Counted from the first letter of the stretch, positions 48,056-60,471 are shown. The stretch is DNA of 64,000 nucleotides from Clostridium sp. (GCA_022010095.1 CP091739.1:930001-994000), one strand, 5' to 3'. The notes: generated from the sequence alone by a model not told the origin. Numbers and translations are program-made.

Positions 48056-49111
48056 TACTTTCTTCCATTCTCATTCTTTCATCTTCAGCAATTAATGCTT
48101 CAATTAAATCTTCAAGATCACCTTCCATAATCTTATCTAAATGCATAACTGTATAGTTAATTCTATGATCAGTAAGTCTATTTTGTGGATAATTATATGT
48201 TCTTATCTTTTCAGCTCTATCTCCTGTACCTATCTTACTTCTTCTTTCATTACCAAGTTTTTCATCTTGTTCTCTTTGTTTTAAATCATAAAGTCTTGTC
48301 TTAAGTATTTGAAGTGCCTTTTCTTTATTTTTTATTTGACTTCTCTCTACTTGGCAATAAACAACTATATTAGTAGGTATATGAGTAATTCTAACTGCTG
48401 AATCTGTTGTATTAACACATTGTCCTCCAGCACCACTACTTCTTGTAATATCTACTCTTATATCACTATCTTTTATTTCAACATCTATTTCTTCTGCTTC
48501 TGGCATAACAAGTACTGTCGCAGTTGAAGTATGAACTCTACCAGCACTTTCTGTTTCAGGAACTCTTTGTACTCTATGAGCACCACTTTCATACTTAAGT
48601 TTTGAATAAACACTTTCTCCACTTAACATAAATTCTATTTGAGAGTATCCTCCACTTTCACCAGGTACCTCATGTGTTACTTCAAGTTTCCATCCTTGTT
48701 TTTCAGCATATTTAGAGTACATTCTAAATAAATCACCAGCAAATATATTAGCTTCATCTCCACCTGCTGCACCCCTAATTTCCATAACAACATTCTTTTT
48801 CATCATTAGGATCTTTAGGTAGAAGTAATACTTTTAATTTCTTTTCATATTCTTCTTTTTCTTTATGTAAGTTTTCTAATTCTTCATTAGCAAAATCCTT
48901 CATTTCAGGATCATGTGCCATCTCTTTAGCAGCCTCTATATCATCTAATATAGTATTATATTTCTTATAAGCATTAACAATTGGTTCAATTGAATTCTTC
49001 TCTTTTGAAACCACTTGCATCTTTTTATAGTCATTATAAACTTCAGGTTTTTAATAACTCTTCATTTAAATTATTATATCTTTCTTGTATAATTTCTAAT
49101 CTTTCTTTCAT
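48045..49111 (-). CDS. prfA: peptide chain release factor 1
   Basis: Recognises UAA/UAG and releases the peptide. ATG at 49111 after AAAGGATGG. N-terminal helical domain, then the tip region, [17 protein letters not shown] and the catalytic GAGGQCVN loop (GGQ), and the C-terminus [17 protein letters not shown]. About 355 residues. Breaks only at 49050 and 48800. No in-frame UGA, so this is not RF2. Confidence 0.97.
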
Positions 49112-49150
49112 ATTTCCATCCTTTCAAATATTAATATTTAAGAAAACCAG

Positions 49151-49600
49151 CTACAAGTCAGAATCATCATCATATCCTTCATCAACAATAACTAAATCTT
49201 TTAGATCATCATCACTATCATCATCATCCATATCATCTATAGTGTCATAATAATCTCCTTCATCTTCTTCATTCATATTGTCTTCTTCAGGACTCTCTAA
49301 TTCGATATCATCATCTACATCATCTTCTAAATCTTGAATATTTATTTCAGATGTATGATTTTCTCTTAAATCCCAATACCCTTTTTCTAATTGAATAAAT
49401 CTTTTTTCAGTCGCAAGTAAAGTAAAAAAGTCACCAATTTTATTTTCATATTCTTTATCAGTCATACCTAAAGCATCACAAATAATTTTGAAAATATCAG
49501 TGATTTTCATCTTCTTACCTTTCTCTTTTAATATTATATAAGCAATATCATCTAATTGCATTGTTTCTAATGTATCTTTATCTATTGATTTTAATTTCAT
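49151..49600 (-). CDS. rpoE: RNA polymerase delta subunit
   Basis: Intact 149-residue frame, ATG at 49600 after GGAGG. N-terminal HARE-HTH domain (DDIAYIILKEKGKKMKITDI, ALGMTDKEYENKIGDFFTLL, FIQLEKGYWDLRENH) and a highly acidic tail of ~55 Asp/Glu-rich residues. Delta is found only in Firmicutes; the acidic tail weakens nucleic acid binding and helps polymerase recycling. Confidence 0.95.
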   Translation of the reverse strand: MKLKSIDKDTLETMQLDDIAYIILKEKGKKMKITDIFKIICDALGMTDKEYENKIGDFFTLLATEKRFIQLEKGYWDLRENHTSEINIQDLEDDVDDDIELESPEEDNMNEEDEGDYYDTIDDMDDDDSDDDLKDLVIVDEGYDDDSDL

Positions 49601-49716
49601 TTAATAAGCCTCCTTTAAGCCTTTCTTTCTTTCCATTAAAATTATACTTATTTTTTATAATAAATCAAGTATTTTTTTACTGATTTTACTACATACTAAA
49701 TATTAAGGAAATATAT

Positions 49717-51672
49717 ATGAAAAAAATAACATTAATTATTAAAATATTTATATTCTTATTCTTCACTTGTATTATAGTAAATATGAGTTTTTTTATGCTT
49801 ATGCTTTTTATCACACCAAAATTTCAAATTAATACAAGTAAAAAAACATAACATTTTTATGATAAAGATAATAATGATATTCTAAAAAGATAATATTGAA
49901 AACGATTATGTAGAACTAAATAATATAAATGATAATATAAAGAATGCTATAATATCTATTGAAGATAAGAATTTTTATACTCACAAGGGATTTGACTATT
50001 TAAGAATTTTAAAGGCAATACTTGTTAATATCAAGAGTGGAAAGATAAAGCAAGGTGCTTCAACTATATCTCAGCAATATGTTAAGAATCTTTATCTAAC
50101 ATTTGATAAAAACATGGAATAGAAAGATAGAAGAAGCTCTTTTAACGCTTGAATTAGAGACACATTATAGTAAAGATGAAATATTAGAAGGTTATCTTAA
50201 CACAATTGATTTTAGTGCTGGAAATTATGGTATTAAAGATGCAAGTAAATATTATTTTAATAAGGAACCTAAAGATCTAACTCTTGCTGAATCAACAATA
50301 TTAGTCGGTATACCAAGAAATCCTAGCTATTATAATCCGATTAATAATTATGATGCCGCTAAAAAAAGGCAAAAAGAAGTACTTGAAAGTATGGTCAAAA
50401 AAATAAATATATAACTAAAGAAGAAATGGAAGAAACGTACAAAAAAAGAATTAAATTTCTATGGTAAAAATGATAAAATTGAATTATCAAGCCTTTATTA
50501 TTATAAAGATGCAATTATGAGTGAACTTAAAAATATAAAAGGACTTCCTAGTTCACTACTTGATATGGATGGTCTTAAAATATACACCAATTTAGATATA
50601 GGTATTCAGAAAGAATTAGAACACAATATAGATAATGAAATGAAAGATACAACTCTTCAAGTTGCTTCAGTAGTAATAGAACCAAACACTGGTAAAAATA
50701 GTATCTCTTATAGGTGGAAAAAGACTATTCAAAAATCACAATTTAATAGAGTTACTTCATCTAAAAGACAAGTAGGTTCAACAATAAAAACCACTTCTTT
50801 ATTATTCAGCTCTTGAAAATGGTTTTACTCCTTCAAGTACATTCTTAAGTGAAAGAACAACATTTAATATAGGAAATACAACTTATTCACCAAAGAATGC
50901 AAGTAATATTTACGCCAACAAAAAAATATTTCAATGTTAACAGCATTATCATATTCAGATAATATCTATGCGATGAAAAACACATCTATTTTTTTAGGTA
51001 TGGATAATTTATCTAAAATGGGAAAAAAAGATTAAAAATAAATACACCCATCAAAGAAAATGCATCATCTGCTTTAGGAACAACTGAAATAAACATGATA
51101 GACTATTCTAATGCATTTATAACACTTGCTAATGAAGGAGAACATGTAACACCTCATATAATTGAAAAAAATAACTGATAATAATGATAGAATACTATAT
51201 GAATTTAAATATCAAAATGAAAAAAAGTTTTTAAATAAAAAAATATGTTTTATATATTAAATAATTTATTAACAGAAACATACGATTATAAAATGATTGG
51301 ATACACTTCTCCTACTCTTATGAGTATTTCTAACGATTTAGATAGTAAATATGCAGTTAAAAGTGGTAGTACTGAAACTGATTATTGGACTATTGGTTAC
51401 AATAAAAACTATCTAATGATGGTATGGACAGGTAATGATGATAATGATAAAGTCAAAGCAAGAGATTCAAAGATAACTAAAAAAATATGGTCAAAAAAAC
51501 AATAACAAAAAAATTAAAAACAAATAAAAAAAAGAATGGTATGAAATACCAAAAAGGTATAACAGCTAGTTCAATAAATCCTTTAACTGGAGAATATAAA
51601 GAAAAATGGAATAGTTTGTTTCTATGAAAAAAAGGTACTGAACCAAATTATATAGATAAATATTCAAATTAA
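49717..51672 (+). CDS. class A penicillin-binding protein
   Basis: Bifunctional wall synthase. ATG at 49717 after AAGGAA. One TM helix, then GT51 with EDKNFYTHKGFD (catalytic Glu), GASTISQQYVKNLYL and LETHYSKDEILEGYLNTI; then the transpeptidase with GSTIKPLLYYSAL (SxxK), SYSDN (SxN) and KSGSTETDYW (KTG-like). ~640 residues. No C-terminal PASTA. Breaks at 49845, 49885, 50110, 50400, 50440, 50695, 50795, 50925, 50985, 51025, 51170, 51235, 51500 and 51625. One of few plus-strand genes here, against the direction of replication. Confidence 0.9.
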
Positions 51673-51684
51673 AACATATAAAAA

Positions 51685-51721
51685 AATAGTAGAATAATAT
51701 TAATATTACTCTACTATTTTT
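51685..51721. terminator. bidirectional terminator
   Basis: AATAGTAG ... CTACTATT with T tract on plus and on minus; between convergent PBP and SPFH genes. Confidence 0.8.
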
Positions 51722-51726
51722 ACTTT

Positions 51727-52912
51727 TTAAATTATTTTTAAGAAACTATTCTTCAATTTTTTTGTTCCACAATTACTACAGAATTTTTCCAGTTACTGGA
51801 GTCTTACATTTAGGACAAAGTTTTTTTCTTTTTTTAATTTTCCTCTACTTTTTTTCTTCTTTTTTTAGCAAATATTGTTCCTATTTCTGGTTGATTAGTT
51901 TCAGGCTTATATCCTTCAACATCACTACCTTGATTAGCAGCATTCATCATAGAACCAGCTACTCCACTTGCCATATTCATACCCATGAATCCCATCATAG
52001 CACCATTTGAATTAGTAGCAGCACCACGAAGAGCATCAGCAGAAGCAGAAGCCATTAATCCTGATTGTAAATTCTTATTTGAGAATATAGTTGCTTCATC
52101 TATCTTGTTAACTTTAACCATAGATTCATCAGTTAAATTAATATCACTTAAAGCAACATCAGTAACTTCTAATCCATAATTTTTTCTCCAAGATTCATCT
52201 AAACATACATTCATTTCTTCAGAAATATCACCATTATAAAGTCCAATATCTCCAAAAGAAACTTTATTTTTTCTCATAACAACAGATATTGCTTGAGTTA
52301 ATTTTTCAACAAATTTGCTTTGTAATTGACTACCAACTATTTCTTCATAAGTAACAGTATCTTCTGCATTAGCTCCAATAACACTATTTACTAAAAGAAT
52401 TGGATCTACTACTCTAAAGGCATATTCTCCAAAGAAAGTAACCTCTAACATACCATATTTTTCATCAGTAATTTTTCTTGGTTGTGGAGAACCAAACTTA
52501 TTACCTGTAATTGTTAATAAATTTACGTAGTAAACTCTTTGATCTTTAGCAGTTTGACCACCATAAGTAAAACGTTTACCTATTGTTTTAAAAGTATCAA
52601 TGATACCTTTACCAAGTCCACCAGTAAATATACTAGGTTCACTTCCTGTATCAAAATAGAAAGTACCAGGCTCAGCAGTAAATCCTTTATTTCACCATTT
52701 TCAATAATCATCATTGCCATACCTTGAGGTACAACAATAGTACTTCCATTTGAAATTACTCCCTCAGAAGGATTTTTATTTCCTTTTCCGTGATTTACAA
52801 GTCCTCTTTGTATTAAAACATTTTTAGATATAGTAGGACAAGTCACAAACTCCTTAAATTGATCACCTAAAGCACTACTAGTTGCTTCAGATAAAGCTTT
52901 AATAAGTCCCAT
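51727..52912 (-). CDS. SPFH-domain protein with C-terminal zinc ribbon (YdjI-like)
   Basis: ATG at 52912 after GAGGT. ~390 residues. N-terminal SPFH/band-7-like domain (SNGSTIVVPQGMAMMIIENGEI, TGSEPSIFTGGLG, YGMLEVTFFGEYAFRVVDP), a helical part, a Met/Ala/Asn-rich stretch (GAMMGFMGMNMASGVAGSMM), then a zinc ribbon (LCPKCKTPV and FCSNCGTKK). This layout is that of B. subtilis YdjI, which localises with phage-shock protein PspA (known from family). No PspA is seen in this window. Breaks at 52690, 52580, 52455, 51840 and 51785. Confidence 0.85.
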
Positions 52913-53003
52913 ATTATTACCTCTTTTTCCTTTTAATCTAATTCAATTATAGCATTTTTTTATTTAAATTAATGAAATATTTTTTTAATTTAAGTGTAAA
53001 AGT

Positions 53004-53030
53004 AAAAAGAACTCACTAATGAGAGTTCTT
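53004..53030 (-). terminator. terminator of the parB-end transcript
   Basis: Minus-strand AAGAACTC-TCATTAGT-GAGTTCTT followed by TTTA; includes the parB stop codon. Confidence 0.85.
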
Positions 53031-54261
53031 ATCAATTTCAATAATAATTTGATATGTATCAGTTAAATCAAGTTCACTTGTAGTTATAAGATCACTTACT
53101 TCATCAAGACTATTTATAAAGTCACGTACTTTATTTATTACGTTAGGTAAATTAACACTACCATCTTCTTCAAGTAATGAGTTTTTTTATCAATTTTTTT
53201 CAATTTCTTCTGGTTCTTCTTCATATTGAATAGTATTTGGTGTATTAACACTTATATTATTTACTGAATTATTTTGTATATTATTTGTAGGACTTACTAC
53301 ACTTGTACTTGTATTTGGCACACTTGATTCTTCTACCACAGGAGATAAATCTTTAGAATTATCTATCGCATAACTATATGCTTCCTTATCAAATGATGTA
53401 GGCATCACATTAACATTACTACCATTTGTTTGTTGAAATGGATTTATAATTTCAGTATTATCTGTATATTCTGTCATAGTAGCTTTTGCTTCAGGTTCAA
53501 TTTTAACTACTTCAGGAACTTTTTATATCTAAATATTCTTCAACTTGTTTATCACCAAGTAAGGCTTCTTTTGATTCGGTTTTAGGTTCTATTTTTTTAA
53601 AAAAACCTTTGTATATCTTCAGGTAATGGTTCTTGTTCTTTATTTCTATTTAATATTGCACTAATTTCTTCTTCTGTTTGTTTAACAGTAAGTTTTTCAG
53701 AAATAATCTTATTAAGTAAGTTTCTTTGCATATCAGCATCAGGTAAAGATAGTAAACTCCTAGCATGCCTTTCTGATATTTTGTTATATAAAAGTGCATT
53801 TTGAACATCTTTTGGTAAATTCAAAAGTCTCATTTTATTTGCAATAGAAGATTGACTTACTCCAAGTTTAGAAGCTATTTCTTCTTGAGTAAATCCTCTA
53901 TCCATAAGTTTCTTATATGATTGTGCTTCTTCTATAACAGATAAATTCTTTCTTTGCAAATTTTCAAGTAATGCTATTTCAGCACTTGTATTATCATCAG
54001 TATTATTTATAATTGCAGGTACCTTTTTTAACCCTGCTAAACATGAAGCTTTATATCTTCTTTCACCAGCAATTATCTCATATTTATCTCCTATATTTCT
54101 AAGTACAATAGGTTGAATAACACCATATTTAATAATAGAATTTGCAAGTTCATTTAACTCTTTTTCATCAAAAAGCAAGTCTTGGCTGAAATCTATTAGG
54201 AATAATATCCTCAATAGGTATATAATAAATTTTTTTCTCTTTTTCTTTGTTTTTCTTCCAT
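53016..54261 (-). CDS. parB: ParB/Spo0J-like partition protein with long linker
   Basis: ATG at 54261 after AAAGGAT. ParB N domain (YIPIEDIIPNRFQPR, then GVIQPIVLRNIGDKYEIIAGERR with the CTPase GERRxRA box as GERRYKA), LLENLQRKNLSVIEEAQSYK, HTH (EEIASKLGVSQSSIANKM) and ISERHARSLLSL. After LPEDIQRFF breaks at 53605 and 53525 lead into a ~160-residue Glu/Asn/Ser/Pro-rich linker (NPFQQTNGSNVNVMPTS, SSVPNTSTSVVSPTNN) and a final helical segment (VNKVRDFINSLDEVSDL) ending at 53016. Typical Spo0J is ~280 residues; this is ~410. No parA gene is adjacent. Confidence 0.85.
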
Positions 54262-54342
54262 AATATTATCCTTTTTTTCCCTACTATAAATTATATTTTT
54301 AATGTATTTTTACCATTTTTTTCAATCCCTTTTTATTAGTTT

Positions 54343-55065
54343 TTATATGTTTTTAAGTATTGAACTATAACTTCTAGGATATTTTTTTATCAGTTATTTT
54401 TATATTTTTACAATATATTGGTATACATCTATACGCATTTGTTATAGGTAAATTATATTCTATTTTTATTTACAAGTTCTAAATTGAACTTAGTAATTAT
54501 TTGATTAGCAATCCTTATTTCTTCATCGATATTTGATTTTTAAAGGCATAAGAAGACCACCCACTTTTATAGATGAAGTACACATTTCTATAATCATTGG
54601 TAATGATGTTACTGCTCTACACGTAACTATATCAAATACTTCTCTATTTTTTACTGAATAATCTTCTACTCTACCATTAACAATGTTAACATTATCGAGT
54701 TTAAGTTCTTGCTTAATCAAATTTAAAAAAATAAACATTTTTTAGCATTACTTTCTATTAAAGTTACATTGATATTACCATATATTATCGCAATAACCAT
54801 ACCAGGAAAACCTGCTCCTGTACCAAAAATCTAATAATCTAATACTATCTTTATCATTTAAATAACCTGTCTTATTAATACATAATGAATCATAAAAAAA
54901 TGTAATAAAAAAACACATCTTCATAAGAAGTAATAGTCGTCATGTTAAATTTTTTTGTTATATTCATTTAATAATTCATAGTACTTATAAAGTTTATCAT
55001 ATAGTCTATCAGTGATTTTTGATATTAATTTCATTACAATATTTTATAAATTCTTCTTTAGTCAT
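54343..55065 (-). CDS. rsmG: 16S rRNA m7G527 methyltransferase
   Basis: ATG at 55065 after AAGGAAT, 3 bp after mnmG ends. Pieces: LLNEYNKKFNMTTITSYED, LLDFGTGAGFPGMVIAI (SAM site), NVTLIESNAKKCLFL, NIVNGRVEDY, FDIVTCRAVTSLPMIIEMC and GGLLMPLK. About 235 residues. Breaks at 55010, 54955, 54890, 54830, 54765 and 54540. Part of the origin cluster. Confidence 0.92.
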
Positions 55066-55067
55066 TG

Positions 55068-56940
55068 TTATATTCCTTTTTTTAAATATACTAGTAACAT
55101 TGTTATATCAGATGGATTAACACCACTTATCCTTGATGCTTGACCTATTGTTAATGGTCTTACTTTATCAAATTTTTGACGTGCTTCAGTCGCAATATTA
55201 GGTACTTTATTATAATCAATATCACTTGGTATTTGTTTATCTTCAAGTTTCAACATCTTACTTACTTCACTCTTAGTTTTATCAATGTAACCCTTATATT
55301 TGATTTCAGTTTCAACCATTAAAGCAACATTTTTCATCACATTTTTTTATTCATATATTTTTAATAAGTCAAATATTGATATCTCTGGTCTTTTTAACTA
55401 AATCTTTTTAAAGATATTCTTCCATAAATATTAGATGAATTTAATGAACTTAAAAAAACTCATTTACTTCACTCTTTTGGAGTCAAATATGTTTCTTCTA
55501 AATACGTTTCTAATTCTTTCATTTCTTTTATAGTTTCTTCATATATGGCATATTTTTTTCATCATTAATAAGTCCAATCATTCTTCCATATGGAGTTAAT
55601 CTTATCATTGAATTATCATGTCTTAAAAGTAATCTAAACTCAGCACGGGAAGTTAATAATATATATGGTTCAGTTATACCTTTATTTATTAAATCATCTA
55701 TTAAAACGCCAATGTATGCTTCATTTCTTTTTTTAATATAAATGGTTCACGTCCTTGAATTTTTAATGATGCATTTATACCAGCCATTAATCCTTGAGCA
55801 GCAGCTTCTTCATAACCACTAGTACCATTTATTTGGCCAGCAGTAAATAATTTTCTAGTACTTTATTTTCTAAAGACATCTTTAATTGTAATGGATCTAT
55901 TGCATCATATTCTATCGCATAACCATATTTAGTTATAACAACATCATGAAGACCATCCATAGTTTTTAAGTAATTTTTCTTGTATTTCATGTGGCATAGT
56001 AGTAGAAAAAGCCACCTACATAATATTCAATATCATCACTACGTTCAGGTTCTAAGAATATTTGATGTCTATCTTTATCACTAAACTTAACTACTTTATC
56101 TTCGATTGATGGACAATAACGAGGACCAATTCCTTTTATCATTCCACTATATAATGCACATTTATCTAAGTTATCCATTATAATTTTTATGTGTTTCTTT
56201 ATTAGTATAAGTTAAATAACATGGTCTTTGATTATTAACATCATAACTTGCTTTATAAAAAAATTACTAAATGTAAGTGGTATTTTATCCCCTTCTTCTA
56301 TTTGAACCTCATCAAAATTAATACTACTTTTTAATATTCTAGGTGGAGTACCAGTCTTAAGTCTAATAAGTTTAATACCATTTTTAGCAAGTGAATCACT
56401 TAAATACATAGAATTCTTTTCTCCATGTGGACCACCTTTATGTTTTTCATGACCACACATTATATCAGAATTTAAATATGTTCCAGTAGTAAGTATAACA
56501 GCTTTACTATGAATTTCTTCACCATCTTCAGTAAGTATTCCATATACTTTATTATCACGAACAAGCAATTCCTTCACAATAGCTTCTTTTTAATTCTAAA
56601 TTTTTCAGTTTTTTTAGTGTCTTTAACATTTCTTTTAGGATAATTAACTTTACACCCTTGACATCTAAGAGATCTAACACCTGGACCTTTTTTAACATTT
56701 AACATCTTTATTTGAAGATGAGTTTTATCTGCACAATAACCCATTTCTCCACCTAAAGCATCTATTTCTCTTACAACTATACCTTTGGCAGGACCACCTA
56801 TTGATGGATTACAAGGCATATCAGCTATATTATTAAAATTTATTGTAACAAGAAGAGTTTTTTTCTCCCATACGAGCACATGCTAAACTTGCTTCACATC
56901 CGGCATGTCCCCCTCCAACAACTATAACATCATATTTCAT
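55068..56940 (-). CDS. mnmG: tRNA cmnm5U34 enzyme MnmG (FAD protein)
   Basis: With MnmE makes the cmnm5 group on wobble U34. ATG at 56940. FAD site [32 protein letters not shown], the CMY-like [11 protein letters not shown] region, [41 protein letters not shown] (conserved Cys), [14 protein letters not shown] and the C-terminal helical domain ending [18 protein letters not shown] (in part). About 620 residues. Breaks at 56865, 56575, 56260, 56190, 56010, 55965, 55865, 55730, 55550, 55450 and 55345. Confidence 0.96.
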
Positions 56941-56950
56941 TATTTATCAT

Positions 56951-58316
56951 CTACTTTCCAAGACAGAACTTACTAAAAATTTCATCTAATAAATCATCAC
57001 TACTTACCTCACCAGTAATTTCACTAAGTGTTTCCCATAGTTTCTTAACATCTATTTCTACCATATCAACAAGCTCACCATTTTTTACTGAACTTTCTAT
57101 GTCATCAATTATACTAATACAATTATTCAAAAGAGCTATCTGTCTAGCATTAGAAATATACATATAATTAGATTCAGCAATACTTTCTAAATCAAACATC
57201 TCTGCGATTTTTATCTTTAAGTTTAGTAATCATATCACTATCAAATGTTGATATATTTATACTTTCATAATCACTTAATTTATCATTTTTTTATAATCTT
57301 TAACTTTGTCATTTTTATTATATACAACAAGTACTTCCTTGTCTTTTATTTTACCTAATACTTCCTTATCTTCATGAGTAAACCCATCAGCACTATCGAC
57401 AACAAATAATACAAGGTCTGCTTCATCTATCGCATCAACACTTCTTTTAACACCAATAGATTCAACAATATCTTTTGTCTCTCTTATACCAGCCGTATCA
57501 AGTATATCAATTTTTACTCCATCAATAACAAGTTCTCCTGTAACAATATCTCTTGTTGTACCTTTAATGTCAGTAACTATTGCTTTATTTTCATCAAGTA
57601 ATGCGTTTAAAATGCTACTTTTTCCTACATTTGGCTTACCAACTATTACAATTTTAAGTCCATTTTTTTAATTAATAATCCTTTTTTTACTATTTTTTTA
57701 AGTAATTTATTTATTTCATTTTTTTACTTCATTTATTGTTTTTAATTATTAAATCATTAGTTACAAGGACTGCATCTTCATATTCAGGATAATCTATATT
57801 AACTTCAATATTAGCAATTAAAAGCAAGTACTTTTTTTCTTTTAATTTATTTACCATTTTATAAATAGTTTTATCTACACCTTTAAGTGCCATCTTTCTT
57901 GAACTTTCTGTTTGAGAACTTATTAAGTCACCTACTGCTTCAGCCTGTGTTAAATCAATTCTTCCATTTAAGAATGCTCTTTTTAGAAATTCACCTGGTT
58001 CTGCAAGTCTTGCTCCATTTGATAATACTAATTCCATAACTTTATTAACAGAAGCACTACCACCATGAACACTTATTTCAACTATATCTTCTGTAGTAAA
58101 TGTTTTAGGAGATTTAAATATTGATAGCAACACTTCATCTACTTTCTCACCATTTTCCATAATAAAACCATAATGCACTGTATGACTTAATGCATTACTT
58201 ATATCCTTTGAAAAAATTTTATTTGCAACATTTATTGAATCCTTTCCACTAATTCTAATAACATTAATAGAACTTTCTCCAACTGTAGTTGCAACAGCAG
58301 CAATTGTATCTTCCAT
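56951..58316 (-). CDS. mnmE: tRNA modification GTPase MnmE
   Basis: N-terminal 195 residues intact: DTIAAVATTVGESSINVIRISG, VEISVHGGSASVNKVMELVL, GARLAEPGEFLKRAFLNGRIDL. GTPase: GKPNVGKSSILNALL (G1), DIKGTTRD (G2), DTAGIRET (G3), NKND (G4). C-terminal end FSKFCLGK keeps the catalytic Cys of the CIGK motif. About 450 residues. Breaks at 57735, 57715, 57670, 57290 and 57210. Immediately upstream of mnmG (10 bp). Confidence 0.96.
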
Positions 58317-58371
58317 AATATCTCCTTTTTCTTCATGCTAGATTATAACACAAACATCTTGATAAGTCCAT

Positions 58372-58393
58372 GAAAAAAAGAGTATTTCTACTC
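58372..58393 (-). terminator. terminator of rpmH-rnpA-yidC-khpB transcript
   Basis: Minus-strand GAGTA-GAAA-TACTC followed by seven T; includes the khpB stop. Confidence 0.75.
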
Positions 58394-59022
58394 TTCAGTT
58401 TCACAATATTTAATTACTACACATCTATTAGGATCCACTCCTTCACTTTCAGTAGTAATATTCTTAAAGTTTTGAAGTGCTTCATGAACTATTTTTCTTT
58501 CATAAGAATTCATAGGATCAAGTTTAACATCAACTTTTGTTTTTAATACATCTTTAGCAATGTTTTTTTAACTTTTTTCTAAGAAATAATTTTGTTTTTT
58601 TCTTTATAACCTTCAACATCAACAGATACGTTAACATATATATCAACAGCAGTAAAAATTGCTTGTCTAACATATGTTTGAATAGATTCTAATATATGAC
58701 CATTTTTTTACCTATTAATAATGAATTGTTTTTTTGAATGTAATTGATACTTAATTTTTACCATCTCTTATCATTGTTTCAATATTAGCATTTATAAGAA
58801 GTGATGATAATAATTCTTTTTAGTACATCTTTTTCCAACTTCAGCAATATCACTGAACTTAACAACTTCTAATGTATATTTTTTTACCACTAAATAATCC
58901 ACCTTTTTTTCTTCATATGTTTTAGTTATTACATCTTCTTCTTTAACGTTTAATTCTTTTTAATGCTTTTTTTCTAATAACCCATCTTCACTTTTTAGCT
59001 TGAAACTTATATTTTTTTCCAT
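58388..59022 (-). CDS. khpB: RNA-binding protein KhpB/Jag (SpoIIIJ-associated)
   Basis: ATG at 59022 after GAGAGGT. Jag N domain (SFKLKSEDGLLEKKALKEL, TYEEKKGGLFSGKKY), KH domain (INANIETMIRDGKI, LLIGKNGHILESIQTYVRQA), R3H domain (KLDPMNSYERKIVHEALQNF, SEGVDPNRCVVIKY). About 205 residues. Breaks at 58945, 58880, 58820, 58745, 58710, 58605 and 58570. Forms the KhpA-KhpB RNA chaperone in other Firmicutes. Starts 8 bp after yidC. Confidence 0.92.
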
Positions 59023-59029
59023 ATTCTAT

Positions 59030-59948
59030 TTACCTCTCTTTAATATTAAATTTTTGTACGATTGTAAATGCATTTGATACTATCCAATAAAGCGCAATTG
59101 ATGTTGGTAAACTAAATGATATTATTGAAATAAATACAACCATAAATGTACTCATCATTTTCATTTGTTTTGCTTGCATTTCATCAGTTGTAGTAGTATT
59201 CATATTTTTAAATGATAAATATGTAGTACCAATAATTAGTACAATTAATATTATATACCAATAATTGTGAGCAAGTAATCCTTCTGCTGGTGTAGTTCCT
59301 AAATTATATACTAAGAATTTCTTTTCAAAGAATACTGGAACTCTATAAATTGCTTCAAGAAGTGCAAAGAATATAGGTAACTGAATAAATGCAAATAAGC
59401 AACTAGACATAGGATTAATACCATATTTTTTATAAATCATCAACATTTCTTGACTCTTAGCCATCATAGCATCTCTATCTGCTTCTTTTTCCAGCATATT
59501 TCTTTTTCTAGTGCATTTAATTCTTTTTTTGAGCCTTTTGCATTGAATTATTCATATTATTGGATTTTTTAGTTAGTGGCATCATAAGTGCTCTTACAAC
59601 AATACCAATAATCATAATAGAAAGTCCATAATTCTTAACAAGTAACCCAAGCTTAACAATTATCCATGCAAGTGGCTTTACAAAAAATGATGTCCAAAGT
59701 CCTTCATAACCACCAGATGTAATCTTTAAATCTTTACAAGCAGGTAATTTATCATAATCACTTACTAATTTATCCTTATTTTCAACATATATTTTTACAT
59801 TATCATCCTCTTCAGGCTTACATATTATATTTGATACATATGATTTAGTAGTTTTTTTATCACCATCAGTTCCTTCTACAGTAAATCTTTTAGTACATCC
59901 ACATAAAGTTAATAATAGTAATAACACAATTGCTATTTTTTTCTTCAT
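59030..59948 (-). CDS. yidC: membrane insertase YidC/SpoIIIJ
   Basis: Inserts membrane proteins. ATG at 59948. Lipoprotein signal with lipobox LTLCGC; then helices (FFVKPLAWIIVKLGLLVKNYG, IMIIGIVVRALMMPLTKK with the conserved Arg in the groove, MIYKKYGINPMSSCLFAFIQLPIFFALLEAI in part, YWYIILIVLIIGTTYL, SLPTSIALYWIVSNAFTIVQ). About 305 residues. One break near 59515. The only yidC in the window; its neighbour khpB suggests the SpoIIIJ-type copy. Confidence 0.96.
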
Positions 59949-60280
59949 TATTTTTTTCTCCCTTCAAAACTTTAATAAGTTCACTATTTATTTTATCATA
60001 CTCTGCATCTATTATAGCAGTCCTTAATATTATAACATAATCACAAGAAGAATTGATATTATTTTTTTCATAAGTATATCTTTAACTCTTCTTTTTATAT
60101 AAATTTCTTGTATGTGCTTTTACCTATTTTTTTCCAACACTTATACAATATCTATTATAATTTAAATCAAGTTTTCAATAAAAATATATAATAAAATACT
60201 TATTAATTATTTTTCTTATTTTTTTCTTTATTATTTCTTGTATTTCTTCATTTTTTTCTTACTATAAACTTCTTATTCAT
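59948..60280 (-). CDS. rnpA: ribonuclease P protein component
   Basis: ATG at 60280 after AAGGAG. Pieces: KKFIVRKNEEIQEIIKK, KYFIIYF, NRYCISVGKKIGKAHTRNLYKRRVKDIL with the RNR-like RNxxKRR signature, CDYVIILRTAI and NSELIKVLKGEK. ~110 residues. At least six breaks in 330 bp. The stop overlaps the yidC start. Confidence 0.88.
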
Positions 60281-60320
60281 AATACTCCTTCAAAAAAATA
60301 TTATAATAAAAATTACTTAT

Positions 60321-60468
60321 TTAAAAAGTAATTTCGTTATTTTTGCTAATTCTTTTTCTTCCTTTTTGCTCTTCTAGCTTTTTAATACAGTAGTTCCTCT
60401 TCTAGCTAAAAAAATCCAGAAGTTTTTACTTTTTCTTTCTATTATTAGGTTGAAACGTTCTTTTTCAT
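60321..60468 (-). CDS. rpmH: 50S ribosomal protein L34
   Basis: ATG at 60468 after GGAGG. The sequence as given is frameshifted at least five times in 45 codons (runs at 60461, 60432, 60423, 60408, 60372 and 60350), yet shortening each run restores MKRTFQPNNRKKSKTSGF, LARRGTTVLKARRAKGRK, a normal L34. The few C-terminal residues (ISKNNEITF) are model-dependent. An essential 46-residue protein cannot carry that many mutations, so these are sequence errors. Confidence 0.85.
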
Positions 60469-60471
60469 ATT

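Noticed and set aside
49111..49111. Programmed frameshift in a release factor gene
   Set aside because: The gene is RF1 (prfA), not RF2; its breaks are ordinary A-run breaks and there is no in-frame UGA after a CUU slip site.
53016..54261. parS sites within the origin cluster
   Set aside because: I did not see a TGTTNCACGTGAAACA-type 16-mer in the window by eye; a proper pattern search would be needed to exclude degenerate copies.
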